From Spirochaetota bacterium (GTDB lineage: Bacteria > Spirochaetota > UBA4802 > UBA5550): a stretch of DNA of 64,000 nucleotides. The translations under genes were made by a program, and so were the position numbers. The notes beneath the pieces are model-generated. The model did no database searches. It saw nothing but the letters and a program-made list of their open reading frames with translations, and had not been told where the DNA came from. Every line of letters starts with the position of its first letter. Positions within the stretch are counted from its first letter, which is position 1. Location of the stretch: the NCBI GenBank assembly GCA_016933025.1, contig JAFGBT010000025.1, forward strand, positions 1 to 64,000, given 5' to 3'. Shown here piece by piece: positions 52,801 through 59,093 of this stretch.

Positions 52801-52829
52801 ACGTTGTCATAACCGTTGATGATTATCAA
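46899..52829 (-). CDS. Giant Ser/Thr kinase-AAA ATPase-GAF-PAS-histidine kinase-receiver fusion
   Basis: This 1976-residue cytosolic protein has the following domains: Ser/Thr kinase (about 8-275; ATP-site K36 in PVIIKYF, catalytic D132 in YADINP, DFG 151-153), AAA_16 ATPase (about 300-580; Walker A SGWGGIGKST near 332, LVLAMEDLQWADSASL), a long TPR-like helical region (about 720-1290), GAF (about 1320-1470), PAS (about 1495-1610), HisKA (about 1625-1690; GGIAHDFNNLL), HATPase_c (about 1715-1840; GSGLGLTVSYSI) and a receiver (about 1852-1976; phospho-Asp near 1907 in VIMDLTVPG). All catalytic residues seem to be present, except that HRD is replaced by YAD. It starts at a TTG after AGGGGGCGGGG. 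It integrates kinase, ATPase and phosphorelay outputs; input unknown. Confidence 0.92.
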   Translation of the reverse strand: MIIINGYDNVKEIYRGSRYLTYSGIESLTGRPVIIKYFPFENWTTSDIVQLTYEFEQARLIESDHVAAVYGSEKVRDQNWNGIMFFTENPPGISLRHYALQKKIQNRELLDIAIQIARGLDRIHSHNILYADINPGSIIINPETRIVKIRDFGFSSATACKAEEIYNPDVIMNNLPYISPEQTGRTNRKTDHRSDFYSLGMTLYEVLTGQPAFPSTDPLEILHAHMARQPQPPTAVKDDIPAVISKIIMKMIAKNAENRYQSARGLIADLEECMRQIKKSGRIETFSLGEQDIHDRFMIPQRIYGRKHEIDFLMSLFEEILKGPTRFLMVSGWGGIGKSTLIHELQRPVTRHRGYFASGKFQRMDRVRPFSAFIHAFRNLIRLILSESEERMQSWKSSFRDALGSNGKIITDMIPEAELIIGSQPPLPAAGPEESLNRFNLVMKKFIGVFAGEEHPLVLAMEDLQWADSASLSLLRILAADPGLSHILFIGSYRDDGITDGHPVGELIAGMKSSGVEYSTIMLEPLPLSDVTDIIIDTLDTEADACRDLVGLIYQKTGGNPFFLKQFLKRLHEDGILAHTGGEGWRWDLERIKRMQATDNVIELMIERISRMRNESREILKIAAIIGNRFSPEVLSEVCDRPVNDVIIDLNESIQNELIISSPPGYAFSHDRIHESVLSITPVGERRVLNYRIGKSLIRNQAVVEAPEKVFAIVDYFNQSLELVTDPEERREVVQMNMTAAARAKLTSAYASAVKYLDCAAALLPEKVWEKKYELAFTIYLEKAECQFLAGIIPGDESIFRSLLSHARTDADRSKIYSLLIVLRSHQNRVEEAIELGLKTLRTFNLKVPRNPWMPSLIARLYFTGKALKKKSLDELLSLPPIENRNILRLMDIMVKITVPAYCSNKIEDLRLILLLALNLINMTLRYGNSRYAPYAYVIYGAVLGNRFGDYARAYEYGRLGLALNEKFHDAEMKARIHHLFGATIACWKRPFNEYIEHFTTALQAGISTGDFLFTSQAIANILSHSTRKGKDINSLILIYETHLNFIKLTRFSMARDMFNIFYLLIHRLKGEPPDQARPVGGKIDEPALLERAGKNKYIRYLYYLTEMISSYMFGDAEKTIRLAAIMRHDVDKFLYAVIHISEYHLYFSLAIAGCFSRLSPKERRRYVPFLKKSVSLFRRWAESCPENFLHLYHLLQAELLLVRGNDMAALQCYGEALRQAQKNGYINHEGIICERLADFHIRYGNDISAKAHISQARSCYREWGADAKVADIELKRTAYLHEPTSAEAAAARYLNYASIVNSLQAISSEIITEDLLKKLMKIALENAGADRGYFITVDGPDASIVAETVMTDEVRTVVKTTPLNAKKDLLVPIVNFVMRSKKHLLIHDVRSEDSLPLEEYLTDSRPVSVLCLPVVRHTRLTGILYLENRILPGAFTSDHVEILGLLAAQAAISLEIAQLYDKLTQEITQHWKAEAALRDSEDRYRLVVESMNEGICVLNDLGELTFVNSRFCDMIGYDREEILGLPLEKLLTETSKAVLKQQLMRRRRGEHEPYEIDLERKYGLTISALVSPRPIFDADGNFAGSFGLFTDITERKRMEEDLLKASKIESLGVFAGGIAHDFNNLLTAIIGNISLARLNIPRDDQNFMILAEAENASLRAKDLTHQLLTFSKGGAPIKKTVSIKNLLRQTIDFALSGSNVVCIYSIQNDLRNAEIDEGQISQVIHNLVINAMQAMKEGGAIEVRAKNEVMDEWSRLPLKPGHYIRIQISDHGEGIPIENQKYIFDPYFTTKENGSGLGLTVSYSIIKRHGGHISFESEPRTGTTFIIYLPSSKEKISVSEARDQKSRLPAGRILIMDDDEVVLRVAGNMISHLGMKADYALHGEEAIEMYRKSINESNPYDLVIMDLTVPGKMGGKETIQRIRELNPHVKAIVSSGYSNDPVMANFSKYGFTDVVAKPYRIEDLKAVINRVMHSE

Positions 52830-53098
52830 CCCCGCCCCCTGCTCAAGGGTAATCGAGTCATGAACGGCGGCCGTTGCCCGGTTGGCACAACAGGATCACT
52901 GTACGACGATTCCCTCAGCTTATAGTATATTCATAAAAAAAAGTTCCTCGCTCGTCAACTTATTACTTAATCCATCGCTTTTTTTCAATAAAATAATGCA
53001 GCCCCGGGTGCCTCAGCACGCCTGGAGATGATGTTTTTTTCTTGATTTTATCCGTATCTGGTTTAGACAGAGGGAATATAAATCCTGAAGGTAAAATC

Positions 53099-53605
53099 AT
53101 GAAATTTCTTTGTCCGGCCGTTGCGGTAATCGTGGCGCTCTCCGGGTGCGGGAGACTGATCAAGGTTCCCGAACAGGAGCGCGTCATTCGTCAGGTCTTC
53201 GAAGTCAGCTCCACGAAGAGCGAGATATATGATAGGGCCCTTGAATGGTGCGCAAAGAAACTCGCGACAGTGAATGACAGTATTATCGTGAAGGACAGGG
53301 GAAAGGGAAAGATAATTGGGAGAGGAACCGGAAAATATTCCGAATATTTTAATTTTCTGGTCGACCGTGAATTCAGCTACAACATTACCATCGAGACGAA
53401 AGACAACCGCTTCAGGGTTACCTTTGACAATTTTATCGTATATTATGACGAGCGTCAGCTCAAGTCAACCACGGCGGAATTCAAGTTTGAGATCGATAAG
53501 ATCAGAGGAAAGCTGGAGCCCCTCATGGAAAACCTCCGCGATTACGTCTCCCGCGGCGTTAAGAAAAACGAAGACAAGAAGGAAGAGAAAGAGGAGGATT
53601 GGTGA
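53099..53605 (+). CDS. DUF4468-like lipoprotein
   Basis: This 168-residue protein has a signal peptide with a standard lipobox, VALSGC (Cys17 or so), so it is probably lipid-anchored. The body (about 30-135) matches the DUF4468 beta-strand pattern (VFEVSSTKSEIYDRALEWCA, GKIIGRGTGKY, FRVTFDNFIVYYDERQ). The last 20 residues are a Lys/Glu-rich tail (KKNEDKKEEKEEDW). Function unknown. GAAGG lies eight bases before the ATG. Confidence 0.78.
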   Translation: MKFLCPAVAVIVALSGCGRLIKVPEQERVIRQVFEVSSTKSEIYDRALEWCAKKLATVNDSIIVKDRGKGKIIGRGTGKYSEYFNFLVDREFSYNITIETKDNRFRVTFDNFIVYYDERQLKSTTAEFKFEIDKIRGKLEPLMENLRDYVSRGVKKNEDKKEEKEEDW

Positions 53606-53622
53606 CAGGCCGGCCGGCCCTG

Positions 53623-54213
53623 TCAGAGAGAGAGAATTTTCCCGAGAAACAACTCCATGAACTTCTGATCCTGCATCCCGCTGAGGTCTCGGTGCCTTTC
53701 CGATCCGAGGCGTATCAGTTCCTCTCCGCACTGGCACCTGAAGTCGTTTTCAGCGGCGTCACGGTGGCAGTAGTATTTTCTTTCGCTTTTTGGGTTATTA
53801 AAATAATCGTTCAGATAGTTGTCGATAAGGTCTTTTTTTCTATTATTCACGATGTCTTGGCTCAGGATTATCGCCTCCATATTGCCCTTCTGGCAAGTTA
53901 TGAGCCGGGAGTATTCCTCTTTCTGTACCGATGAGAGGACCTTCTTGATATCCTCCTCGCAGACTTTTTTCGCGCATTCTTCCTTTGTGTAGTATTTCGA
54001 TAATTTGATGGCGCCGTATTTGCCGCCAAGGTATTTCCCGTATACGAAAATCTTCTGCTTGATTGATTCGAAGCAGATGTAAATGGCGCCTTCATTGGTG
54101 TCCGACACGAAGGATGTGAGATAATCCATTTCCCTGCCGCATACGGTGCAGTATACTGTGCTCGGGCTCCGGTGCAGTTCTTTTTCAGAGGGACATGGTT
54201 TTATTTCATGCAT
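53623..54213 (-). CDS. Unrecognised protein with zinc-ribbon-like cysteines
   Basis: This 196-residue cytosolic protein has three cysteine pairs: CTVCGREM at about 23, CAKKVCEED at about 78, and CHRDAAENDFRCQCGEELIR near 150. These could form one or two zinc sites. The rest is helical and charged. GGAG lies seven bases before the ATG. It faces the DUF4468 lipoprotein gene tail to tail with an 18-bp gap. No family is recognised. Confidence 0.65.
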   Translation of the reverse strand: MHEIKPCPSEKELHRSPSTVYCTVCGREMDYLTSFVSDTNEGAIYICFESIKQKIFVYGKYLGGKYGAIKLSKYYTKEECAKKVCEEDIKKVLSSVQKEEYSRLITCQKGNMEAIILSQDIVNNRKKDLIDNYLNDYFNNPKSERKYYCHRDAAENDFRCQCGEELIRLGSERHRDLSGMQDQKFMELFLGKILSL

Positions 54214-54390
54214 GATCGGGCTCCGTGAAATTTGGTGTCAGAGTAAAAATTGAACATGATGTTTAGATAACCGTCCAGCCGGTTTGTGTCAAGAATTATT
54301 CATCCGTGAATATGGCATTATCCGGTTATAGTTTGCATTTCATCAGTAAGTAAGATGGAAGTTTTTTCAAGAGGGCCTGCTTCGGTGACC

Positions 54391-54852
54391 CTATCCTATA
54401 TGCGGCATCAGTGTCCATTTTATAATCCATGTGCCGGTATCAGGATGGATGTCGAGGCATACTATGCCTCCATTCTGGAATCGGAATACCGGGGTGCCTT
54501 CGGAACCGGTAATCAGATACGATGTCAGCTTCTCCATGAACGGCAGGTGGCCAACGTACATGATATCCGCCGAGGCGTCTATTCCTGCGGCGAAACGGAT
54601 GACGTCGTCGCCAGGGTCCATGCCTGATACAGCTGCCGGGCTGACGCGGGGGGCGAGGGTTTCGGCGAAAATCATCGCGGTCTGGGACGCCCGTTTCTTG
54701 CCGCTGTGGATGACAGCGCTCACCTTCACGCCGTATCCCCGCGCAACGGCGGCGATCCGTTCCACTTCGGCGAGGCCGTCATCGGTGAGGCCCCGCTCGG
54801 GGTCGATCTCCGCGGGATGAGCCTTTCCATGCTGGACGAGGTAGAGCGCCAT
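54391..54852 (-). CDS. sixA: SixA-type phosphohistidine phosphatase
   Basis: This 153-residue histidine phosphatase superfamily protein has a catalytic start MALYLVQHGKA, the variant QHG in place of RHG that is typical of SixA. It also has KRASQTAMIFAETLAP and the second histidine in MYVGHLPFMEKL. SixA removes phosphate from HPt or similar phosphohistidines. It is downstream of a receiver-GGDEF gene and a small conserved gene on the same strand (12-bp gap), consistent with a role in phosphorelay signalling. Confidence 0.9.
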   Translation of the reverse strand: MALYLVQHGKAHPAEIDPERGLTDDGLAEVERIAAVARGYGVKVSAVIHSGKKRASQTAMIFAETLAPRVSPAAVSGMDPGDDVIRFAAGIDASADIMYVGHLPFMEKLTSYLITGSEGTPVFRFQNGGIVCLDIHPDTGTWIIKWTLMPHIG

Positions 54853-54864
54853 TCATGCTCCCGT

Positions 54865-55188
54865 TCAGTATTCGATTTTAACTATATGGTTCGAGGCGTC
54901 CTGGATGATCCGGATGCCGATGTTCTTTAACAATGACTGTTCGAGCTCGTATTCAAGCGATGAACGCCATTTGTTAAAAGCGACGGCCGGCATGTATTTT
55001 TTCTGGAACGAGAGGCTCAGATAGCTATCGGTGACGGTCATCAGGAATTTTTTTTCAGACCGTGCCGGGCCGCCCATGGTTATTTCAAGCGTGTCGAACG
55101 ATTTATCCAGCGGACGGACATCAATGATTTCCATACCAATCGTCTTTGAAAGCACGCCGATTACCTTCATGTGATCAATTGCGGGCAT
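54865..55188 (-). CDS. Unrecognised 107-residue protein
   Basis: This small soluble alpha/beta protein (MKVIGVLSKTIGMEIIDVRP, EKKFLMTVTDSYLSLSFQKK) starts at an ATG that overlaps the stop of the receiver-GGDEF gene (TAATG), with AGGA just upstream, so it is translated by re-initiation. No family is recognised. By position it belongs with the diguanylate cyclase and SixA. Confidence 0.7.
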   Translation of the reverse strand: MPAIDHMKVIGVLSKTIGMEIIDVRPLDKSFDTLEITMGGPARSEKKFLMTVTDSYLSLSFQKKYMPAVAFNKWRSSLEYELEQSLLKNIGIRIIQDASNHIVKIEY

Positions 55189-56120
55189 TACATCCTGGCA
55201 TGCAGCTTGTTGCGGTACATCGCCTCGTCCGCGCGTGCAATGAGCTCGTCGAGTTCAACCGGACTGGCGGGTTCGAATTTCACAATTCCCCAGCTCATCG
55301 AGAGCATGTACTGGTGCTCTGCGGTTTTATTGTAGTCATTGACGTTCAGCCTGATCCTTTTTTCGATCGGGGCGATATCAGTGCATTCGGCGTTTATCAT
55401 CAGCACCACGAACTCGTCTCCGCCCCAACGCGATACGATATCCGAAGCGCGGAAAATGTTTTTTAGCAGGCCCGTCGTTGCCCTGATCGCGTTGTCTCCG
55501 GCGGCGTGACCGAAGACATCGTTGATGTTTTTCATCTGGTCAATGTCGAAAAATGCGAGGAGCATGGATTTACCGGTCCTCTTGGCAATGTCGAACTGCT
55601 GACGCGCGAGATGGTAAAAGCCGCGCCGGTTATAGACACCGGTGAGCTCGTCGACAAGGGAAATCTCTTCCAGCCTCTTCTCGATGTCCCTGCTTCTGAT
55701 TAATTCGCGGGTGAGCATCTGGTTCTTTTCATGAAGGTATTGCTCGAAGCGGTGCCTGTGCCGCGTCAGCTCCATTACGATGTTCAGCTCCTTGCCCCGG
55801 AATGGTTTCAGTATATAGCCGTATGGAATTTGCGTGGTAGCCCGCTCGATGATGCTGCCCTCGGAGTAGGTGGTAAGAAAGATGATAGGTATGTTGTGCT
55901 CGGTCCGTATCTTTTCGGCGGCCTGGATGCCGTCAATGTCGCCCTTGAGGATGATGTCCATGAGTACGACATCGGGTTTTTTTTCTTTAACGGCCTCGAA
56001 GGATTCCTCGGCAGTGGCTACGGTATCCACGACCTGGTAGCCGAAATTCTGGAGGGTCACGCTGATATCCTGCGCTATCAGGGCCTCGTCTTCTACAATT
56101 AAAACCCTGTAGTTATCCAT
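55188..56120 (-). CDS. Receiver-GGDEF response regulator (diguanylate cyclase)
   Basis: This 310-residue protein has an N-terminal receiver (about 4-120; ED pair in IVEDEAL, phospho-Asp in VVLMDIILKGD, Lys in YILKPFRG), a coiled coil (about 122-150) and a GGDEF domain (about 150-305). The active site RWGGDEFVVLM is intact and is preceded by RASD, the RxxD product-inhibition I-site, so c-di-GMP synthesis with feedback control is expected. It heads the operon with 54865 and sixA. The input kinase is not adjacent. Confidence 0.93.
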   Translation of the reverse strand: MDNYRVLIVEDEALIAQDISVTLQNFGYQVVDTVATAEESFEAVKEKKPDVVLMDIILKGDIDGIQAAEKIRTEHNIPIIFLTTYSEGSIIERATTQIPYGYILKPFRGKELNIVMELTRHRHRFEQYLHEKNQMLTRELIRSRDIEKRLEEISLVDELTGVYNRRGFYHLARQQFDIAKRTGKSMLLAFFDIDQMKNINDVFGHAAGDNAIRATTGLLKNIFRASDIVSRWGGDEFVVLMINAECTDIAPIEKRIRLNVNDYNKTAEHQYMLSMSWGIVKFEPASPVELDELIARADEAMYRNKLHARM

Positions 56121-56254
56121 GACTAAATTGTGCCTTTAGAAAAAACCGAACAGCCGGTTTTTATATATACTATAAATTCATAATATGCGAAGCATTTGTC
56201 AACGAATTTATAAAAAAAGAATACTGGCAGTTTGGTTTTTTTATCATGAACGAT

Positions 56255-56884
56255 TCAGGATTTGAAATTTTTTTTACGGGCTTTTTTCCCCATTTTGTAT
56301 AGTTTTGGAGATTGCTTGATAATTTTATCAAAAAGGACGTATCTGGCGTTGATGTCAAGCTTTTTGAATTCCTCGGGATGAAGGATAATTTCGCGTAAAA
56401 GGCGCCCGGGACTTGTCGTTTCTGGATTAAGCTCGGCGACGGTTTTGTAATTTCCTTTCTTTAAAAAGCGGACCACAGCCTCAGAGCATGTCAGCTTCCA
56501 GGGGCTATGATTGATATTGAGCGTAAACCTGTTTTTATACCACAATGACAGCAGGCTTTTAATACCGATAACTATCGCACTCCGGTAATTGTATTTTGTC
56601 CCGAGACGCTTCGAGATATTGCGGAGTGAAGCTTCAAGAGGGCCGGACTTCGGCCGGAATTCCGCGACGAGGATATTTTCCCTGTTCCATCGCTTCCACG
56701 GGCGGATTTCGAAGCCCCAGGCCTCGGCCTGCATGACCATCCGCATGCCGAGGGCGGAGTCGTTGAAGGCTATGAAGGAGTGGCTGCATGACGACCGTGT
56801 GAGCCATCGGATAAATGCCGATGTAAACTTATTGGTGGTGGAAAAACCGACCGTGATATTATAGCCATCGCTTGTTGTGCTCAT
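56255..56884 (-). CDS. Permuted NlpC/P60 (YiiX-like) papain-fold protein
   Basis: This 209-residue protein has the circularly permuted papain order: the histidine comes first in SCSHSFIAFND and the nucleophile cysteine later in WKLTCSEAVVRFLKKG. Between them are VMQAEAWGFEIRPWKRWNRE and RLGTKYNYRSA. Such enzymes (YiiX/YebB type, DUF830) are thought to cleave amide or thioester bonds in lipids or peptidoglycan. No signal peptide is seen. The C-terminal tail is very basic. It is divergent from the HtrA region. Confidence 0.75.
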   Translation of the reverse strand: MSTTSDGYNITVGFSTTNKFTSAFIRWLTRSSCSHSFIAFNDSALGMRMVMQAEAWGFEIRPWKRWNRENILVAEFRPKSGPLEASLRNISKRLGTKYNYRSAIVIGIKSLLSLWYKNRFTLNINHSPWKLTCSEAVVRFLKKGNYKTVAELNPETTSPGRLLREIILHPEEFKKLDINARYVLFDKIIKQSPKLYKMGKKARKKNFKS

Positions 56885-57155
56885 TATTGGTACCCGCTTG
56901 TATCCGGTTCTTTATCAGACGGCTTCTCCGAAAACCGCCGGGCCAATTGTATACGCCCCCATGCATGTATGCAAGAAAAATTGGGAAATGAAAGGTGTAA
57001 CTTTCTTCTGGTTCGAAGTACTGCATCATATGTACGGAGTAAGGCGTTTCCCGTGGTTATTGTTCGCGGTGCTTTCCGGAAAAAAGTATTTAAGGCATAG
57101 CGCCAGACCCCGGAAATTATTGCGGAAGATGACATTCTTCTATCGGAGGAAACAT

Positions 57156-58298
57156 ATGAAAAGGTCGCGAATGCCGGCGCTGTTTGGTTTGCCGGCGATA
57201 AGTATTTTTTTAATTGTCACGCTGTTTTGCTCGAGCGGTGATAAAGGTCTGCTGGGCGCTTCGGGTGAGTCGCCCCTGAGAAACGGGGACAAGGTGGCCG
57301 ACGCCGTTAAGGTGCAGGAGACGTTTCGCACGATCTATGAAATAAACAGTCATAAGGTGGTGTACATTAGCACAGAGCAGACAGTAAAGCTGCAGCAGAA
57401 TCCTTTTTTTAACGATCCGTTTTTCAGGCAATTTTTCGGAAACCCGGGGCAGGGCCGGCCCCGCACCCAGAAGAGGACCGGCCTCGGCACGGGATTCGTC
57501 CTTTCAGAGGACGGATATATCTGCACCAACCACCATGTTGTGGCCGGTGTCGACAAGGTGAAGGTCAAGGTCGATACAATAACCTATGATGCCGTTGTGG
57601 TCGGCTCTGACGAACGGACTGACCTCGCCCTGCTGAAGATTAAACCGAAGGAAAAGCTCGAGCCGGTATTTCTGGGAGATTCCAATACGGTACAAGTCGG
57701 GGATTGGGCCATTGCCATAGGAAATCCCTTCGGCCTGGACCGCACCTTCACCGTTGGGGTTGTGAGCGCGGTGGGAAGAAGGGACCTGGATCTCATGGGC
57801 GGCTCGCAGACGCATATTCAGACCGACGCCTCAATCAACCCGGGAAACAGCGGCGGTCCCCTCCTGAATGTCTATGGCGAAGTGATAGGCATCAACCGGA
57901 TGATCTACTCGCAGACCGGCGGCAACATCGGCATCGGATTTGCCATACCTATTAACACGGCCAAGGCTGTGCTGGATCAGTTGAAGCAGCACAAGAAGAT
58001 CAAACGGGGCTATATCGGTGTTCAGATAGTTCCCCTGACGGAAGAGTATGCAAAGGAGCTTGGCCTGAAGAGCAACGATGGGGCGCTTGTGGGGCAGGTT
58101 GTCGATGGGAGCCCGGCCGAAAAAGGAGGGGTGCAGGTTGGCGACGTGATTCTACGCGTTAACGATATTAAACTAAAGGATTTCGGGGATCTCGTTGAAC
58201 AGGTGGAAAAGACGGTTATAGGGAAGACAATCAAGATTGTGGTCTGGCGGAATAAGTCAAAAGTGAGCCTTTTTATCACAATTGGCGAGAGGCCATAG
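57156..58298 (+). CDS. HtrA/DegP-type serine protease, probable lipoprotein
   Basis: This 380-residue envelope protease and chaperone has a catalytic triad H127 (TNHHVV), D156 (ERTDLALL) and S232 (NPGNSGGPLL), and one PDZ domain (about 275-375, GYIGVQIVPL). The N-terminal signal ends in LIVTLFCSSGD, with a possible relaxed lipobox at C25, as in spirochaetes. One PDZ rather than two places it with DegS/HtrA-short forms. ATCGGAGG lies seven bases before the ATG; the frame extends upstream to 56877 but without homology. A perfect 18-bp-stem terminator follows. Confidence 0.93.
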   Translation: MKRSRMPALFGLPAISIFLIVTLFCSSGDKGLLGASGESPLRNGDKVADAVKVQETFRTIYEINSHKVVYISTEQTVKLQQNPFFNDPFFRQFFGNPGQGRPRTQKRTGLGTGFVLSEDGYICTNHHVVAGVDKVKVKVDTITYDAVVVGSDERTDLALLKIKPKEKLEPVFLGDSNTVQVGDWAIAIGNPFGLDRTFTVGVVSAVGRRDLDLMGGSQTHIQTDASINPGNSGGPLLNVYGEVIGINRMIYSQTGGNIGIGFAIPINTAKAVLDQLKQHKKIKRGYIGVQIVPLTEEYAKELGLKSNDGALVGQVVDGSPAEKGGVQVGDVILRVNDIKLKDFGDLVEQVEKTVIGKTIKIVVWRNKSKVSLFITIGERP

Positions 58299-58330
58299 CT
58301 GAGGCGTAGCTATTGGCAAGGTGTCAGAGT

Positions 58331-58382
58331 AAATCATACTATTCTGAATTTTCTTGATTTTTTGTTCAGAATAGTATGATTT
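58331..58382 (+). terminator. Strong hairpin terminator after htrA
   Basis: aaatcatactattctgaa (58331-58348) pairs perfectly with ttcagaatagtatgattt (58365-58382) around a 16-base AT-rich loop, followed by a few T residues. It ends the htrA transcript 32 bp after the stop region. Confidence 0.8.
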
Positions 58383-58425
58383 TTATGGAAATTCTTAAAA
58401 ATTATAAATTTTTTTATATCACCCC

Positions 58426-58454
58426 TTGACGATTGACAAAAGCCTTTATATATT
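58426..58454 (+). promoter_or_regulatory. Promoter of hsp20
   Basis: TTGACG (58426-58431) and TATATT (58449-58454) with 17 bp spacing; transcription would begin near 58461, just ahead of the CIRCE element. A second TTGACA at 58433 has no well-placed -10. Confidence 0.6.
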
Positions 58455-58468
58455 ATGCTTAGAGATTG

Positions 58469-58495
58469 TTAGCACTCAATTAGAATGAGTGCTAA
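58469..58495. promoter_or_regulatory. CIRCE operator (HrcA binding site)
   Basis: TTAGCACTC - 9 bp - GAGTGCTAA matches the CIRCE consensus at all 18 arm positions. It lies 30 bp before the hsp20 start codon. HrcA, not in this window, should repress hsp20 here. No second CIRCE is seen before dnaK. Confidence 0.95.
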
Positions 58496-58524
58496 CAGAA
58501 GAGAGCTTAAAAAGGAGGCTTCAT

Positions 58525-58959
58525 ATGAGATGGGGATTAACAAAATGGGATGGTTCAGATCTAACTTCAAACAGCGTTTTTGATGATCTGTTTAGAATGG
58601 TCCCGGTGGATGTTAACGGGTACACGCTTAATCCGAGAATTGACGTACATGAAGATGAGAAGGGCTTTTACATCAAAGCTGAAATGCCGGGACTTGAGGA
58701 AAAAGACATCAATGTAACGTTGAAAGATAGAGTGCTGACCATCAGTGGTGAGAAGAAGGAAGAGAAGAACGAGAAGAACGAAAAGCGTGAGTACTATTAC
58801 AGCGAGCGCAGGTTCGGTTCCTTCACCCGGACTATTGCCCTGCCAGAGAGAATAAAGGGCGATGCGGTAAAAGCTCACTACAGGAACGGGATTCTTGAGA
58901 TAGAACTCCCGAAAGATGAAGCATCACAGCCCAAGAAAATCAATATCTCTGTAAACTAA
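58525..58959 (+). CDS. hsp20: Hsp20-family small heat-shock chaperone
   Basis: This 144-residue holdase has a short N-terminal arm (1-38) and an alpha-crystallin domain (about 40-135; INPRIDVHEDEKGFYIKAEM, DRVLTISGEKKEE, AHYRNGILEIELPK). A C-terminal tail carrying KKINISV supplies the I-x-I/V motif used for oligomer contacts. AAAGGAGG is seven bases before the ATG at 58525; the frame from 58489 begins inside the CIRCE element. It is under HrcA control and ends before a terminator, so it is a single-gene unit. Confidence 0.95.
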   Translation: MRWGLTKWDGSDLTSNSVFDDLFRMVPVDVNGYTLNPRIDVHEDEKGFYIKAEMPGLEEKDINVTLKDRVLTISGEKKEEKNEKNEKREYYYSERRFGSFTRTIALPERIKGDAVKAHYRNGILEIELPKDEASQPKKINISVN

Positions 58960-59039
58960 TTGGGCTGTATGCCGATTTCCAGCTCCGGCTGGGGATGGAT
59001 TGACTGATAGAGAACAGGATTATAAGTAACAGGAACGGG

Positions 59040-59078
59040 CCCGGCCTTGTATCAAGACGAAAAGGCCGGGTCTTTTTT
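59040..59078 (+). terminator. Terminator between hsp20 and dnaK
   Basis: cccggcctt (59040-59048) and aaggccggg (59062-59070) form a 9-bp stem followed by tctttttt. It ends the hsp20 transcript and lies only 16 bp before the dnaK start codon, so dnaK either depends on read-through or on a promoter overlapping this region. Confidence 0.75.
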
Positions 59079-59093
59079 CAAAGGAGGAAATAT

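Noticed and set aside
52830-53098. A gene in the gap between the giant kinase and the DUF4468 lipoprotein
   Set aside because: Only short frames without ribosome sites; the minus frame at 52963-53187 overlaps the lipoprotein start and has no features.
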